Source: Massilia varians (lineage in GTDB: Bacteria; Pseudomonadota; Gammaproteobacteria; Burkholderiales; Burkholderiaceae_D). From it: DNA of 64,000 nucleotides. Under the pieces are notes generated by a model. The model was given only the letters and a program-made list of their open reading frames with translations. It had not been told where the DNA came from and searched no databases. Shown one piece after another: positions 63,045-64,000 of this stretch; the first letter of the stretch is position 1, and the number at the start of each line of letters is the position of its first letter. The stretch is from positions 3,349,001-3,413,000 of the forward strand of contig NZ_AP026966.1 of NCBI RefSeq assembly GCF_027923905.1, given 5' to 3'. Position numbers and translations under genes: made by a program.

Positions 63045-64000
63045 TCAAGCCGGTGTCATGACGCTCTGGGGAGCGTCCGGAAGCACGCGGTCGCCGAAAC
63101 AGATGCCGAGCTCGCGCGCCGTGCGCACCATGTCGCCATCGACCGGCACCCGCTTGCTGCGCCCCGCCACCTCGCCCAGGGGCACGGTGCCGATCTCCTG
63201 GCCGCCCAGCGCCACCATCACGCCCGATTCGCCGCGCGCCAGCGCACGCACCGCGGCGGCGCCGAAGCGCGCCGCGGTCACGCGATCGAAAGCGGATGGG
63301 CTGCCGCCGCGCAACAGGTGGCCCAGCACCACGCTGCGGCATTCCTTGCCGGTGCGCCCGGCCAGCTGCGCTTCGACCCAGGCGCCGATGCCGCCCAGGC
63401 GTTCGGCATGCCCGCCGCCGGGCGCCGCCAGGCGTGCGCGCTCGCCGCCGAGCGGCTGCGCTCCCTCGGCGGCCACGACGATGGCATGGCGCCGGCCGGC
63501 GGCGTCGCGCCGGCCGATGGCGTCGGCCACGACCTCGAGGTCGAAGGGAATTTCGGGCAGCAGGATCGCATGGGCGCCCCCGGCCATGCCGGCGTGCAGC
63601 GCGATCCAGCCGGCGTAGCGCCCCATCACCTCGACCACCATCACGCGGTGCTGGCTGTCGGCGGTGGTGTGCAGGCGGTCGATGCATTCGGTGGCGAAGC
63701 CGGCCGCCGTGTCGAAGCCGAAAGTCTGGAAGGTCCGGTCGAGGTCGTTGTCGATGGTCTTGGGCACGCCGACCACGGGCAGGCCCTGGCGCTGCAGGCA
63801 GGCGGCGATTTCCATCGAACTGTCGCCGCCGACCATCACCAGCGCATCGAAGCCGCGCTGGCGGCACAGGCCGACCAGCTCGGCGCTGCGGTCCTGCTCC
63901 GCCATGCCGCCCGCGCCCGCTACCGGGTAGCGCAGCGGGTTACCGCGATTGGTGCTGCCGAGGATGGTGCCCCCGAGGTGGCCGATGCCGTGCACGGCTT
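63045..64000 (-). CDS. pfkA: 6-phosphofructokinase, N-terminus beyond the window edge
   Basis: Group A phosphofructokinase, about 318 residues present; the 5' end runs off the window (the GTG at 63995 is internal). Landmarks: GGTILGSTNRGNP, GGDSSMEIA, PKTIDNDLDRTF, MGRYAGWIAL and GHLLRGGSPSAFDR. ATP-type enzymes usually show GGDGS and PGTIDND, and pyrophosphate-type show GGDD and PKTIDND; here Ser follows GGD while the Lys version PKTIDND is present. Phosphoryl donor is therefore uncertain. Placement beside Usp and globin genes suggests a role under low oxygen. Confidence 0.9.
   Translation of the reverse strand, partial: AVHGIGHLGGTILGSTNRGNPLRYPVAGAGGMAEQDRSAELVGLCRQRGFDALVMVGGDSSMEIAACLQRQGLPVVGVPKTIDNDLDRTFQTFGFDTAAGFATECIDRLHTTADSQHRVMVVEVMGRYAGWIALHAGMAGGAHAILLPEIPFDLEVVADAIGRRDAAGRRHAIVVAAEGAQPLGGERARLAAPGGGHAERLGGIGAWVEAQLAGRTGKECRSVVLGHLLRGGSPSAFDRVTAARFGAAAVRALARGESGVMVALGGQEIGTVPLGEVAGRSKRVPVDGDMVRTARELGICFGDRVLPDAPQSVMTPA

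Overview
The window is GC-rich, gene-dense DNA from a betaproteobacterium. The gene families and their arrangement (a Cupriavidus-like furan pathway, a TonB receptor and many glycoside hydrolases, an AraD1-type L-arabinose pathway, Gram-negative porin) suggest Oxalobacteraceae, close to Massilia, Telluria or Duganella; this is inferred without a database search. Both edge genes are cut (a GH3 glycosidase at the left, a phosphofructokinase at the right). No tRNA, rRNA, CRISPR array, transposase or phage gene was seen, and no gap between genes exceeds about 300 bases.

Layout. (1) 1-6322: a small xylan module (GH43 beta-xylosidase, then GH3) with a LacI-type operator close to the Xanthomonas xyl-box, then the malic enzyme gene maeB and a divergent alpha/beta hydrolase. 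(2) 6320-23088: a contiguous furan catabolism cluster, recognised as hmf: hmfH, hmfT, a diiron fatty-acid-hydroxylase-like gene, hmfA-hmfB-hmfC-hmfD-hmfF-hmfG-hmfE, an aldehyde dehydrogenase, a porin and a LysR regulator. It should take HMF, furfural and furoate to 2-oxoglutarate. (3) 23110-53060: a large minus-strand island for arabinan and pectin side chains. It holds a furanose ABC importer (ytfQ-ytfR-ytfT-yjfF), five arabinan-type or galactanase-type GH43 enzymes, GH127, GH51, GH97, GH28, a TonB receptor, a GPH sugar symporter, galM, and an oxidative non-phosphorylating L-arabinose pathway (SDR dehydrogenase, SMP-30 lactonase, IlvD/Edd dehydratase AraC, AraD1). An Mrr-like nuclease gene interrupts it. 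(4) 53156-61097: housekeeping and small regulators: an FtsI-like PBP, a TRIC/UPF0126 channel, LysR, TetR, a small unknown protein, FUSC, DoxX, a DODA-type dioxygenase and a frameshifted LysR. (5) 61200-64000: a low-oxygen or NO-stress group: group III truncated haemoglobin, a DUF1971 (YeaR-like) protein, two UspA proteins and a PFK, with an FNR-like box.

The main discoveries are regulatory. Two hmf promoters share a 39-bp block (29 of 39 identical). Three promoters of the arabinose island (ABC importer, arabinonate dehydratase, TonB receptor) share a gap-free 43-bp block with classical LysR promoter architecture: a GATACC...TATC dyad about 31 bp upstream of a TTGGAW -35. A related dyad lies just upstream of the LysR gene embedded in the importer operon. 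These define two candidate regulons. The furan and arabinose routes both end at 2-oxoglutarate, which ties chemically related plant-derived substrates (pentoses and the furans formed from them) to one locus.
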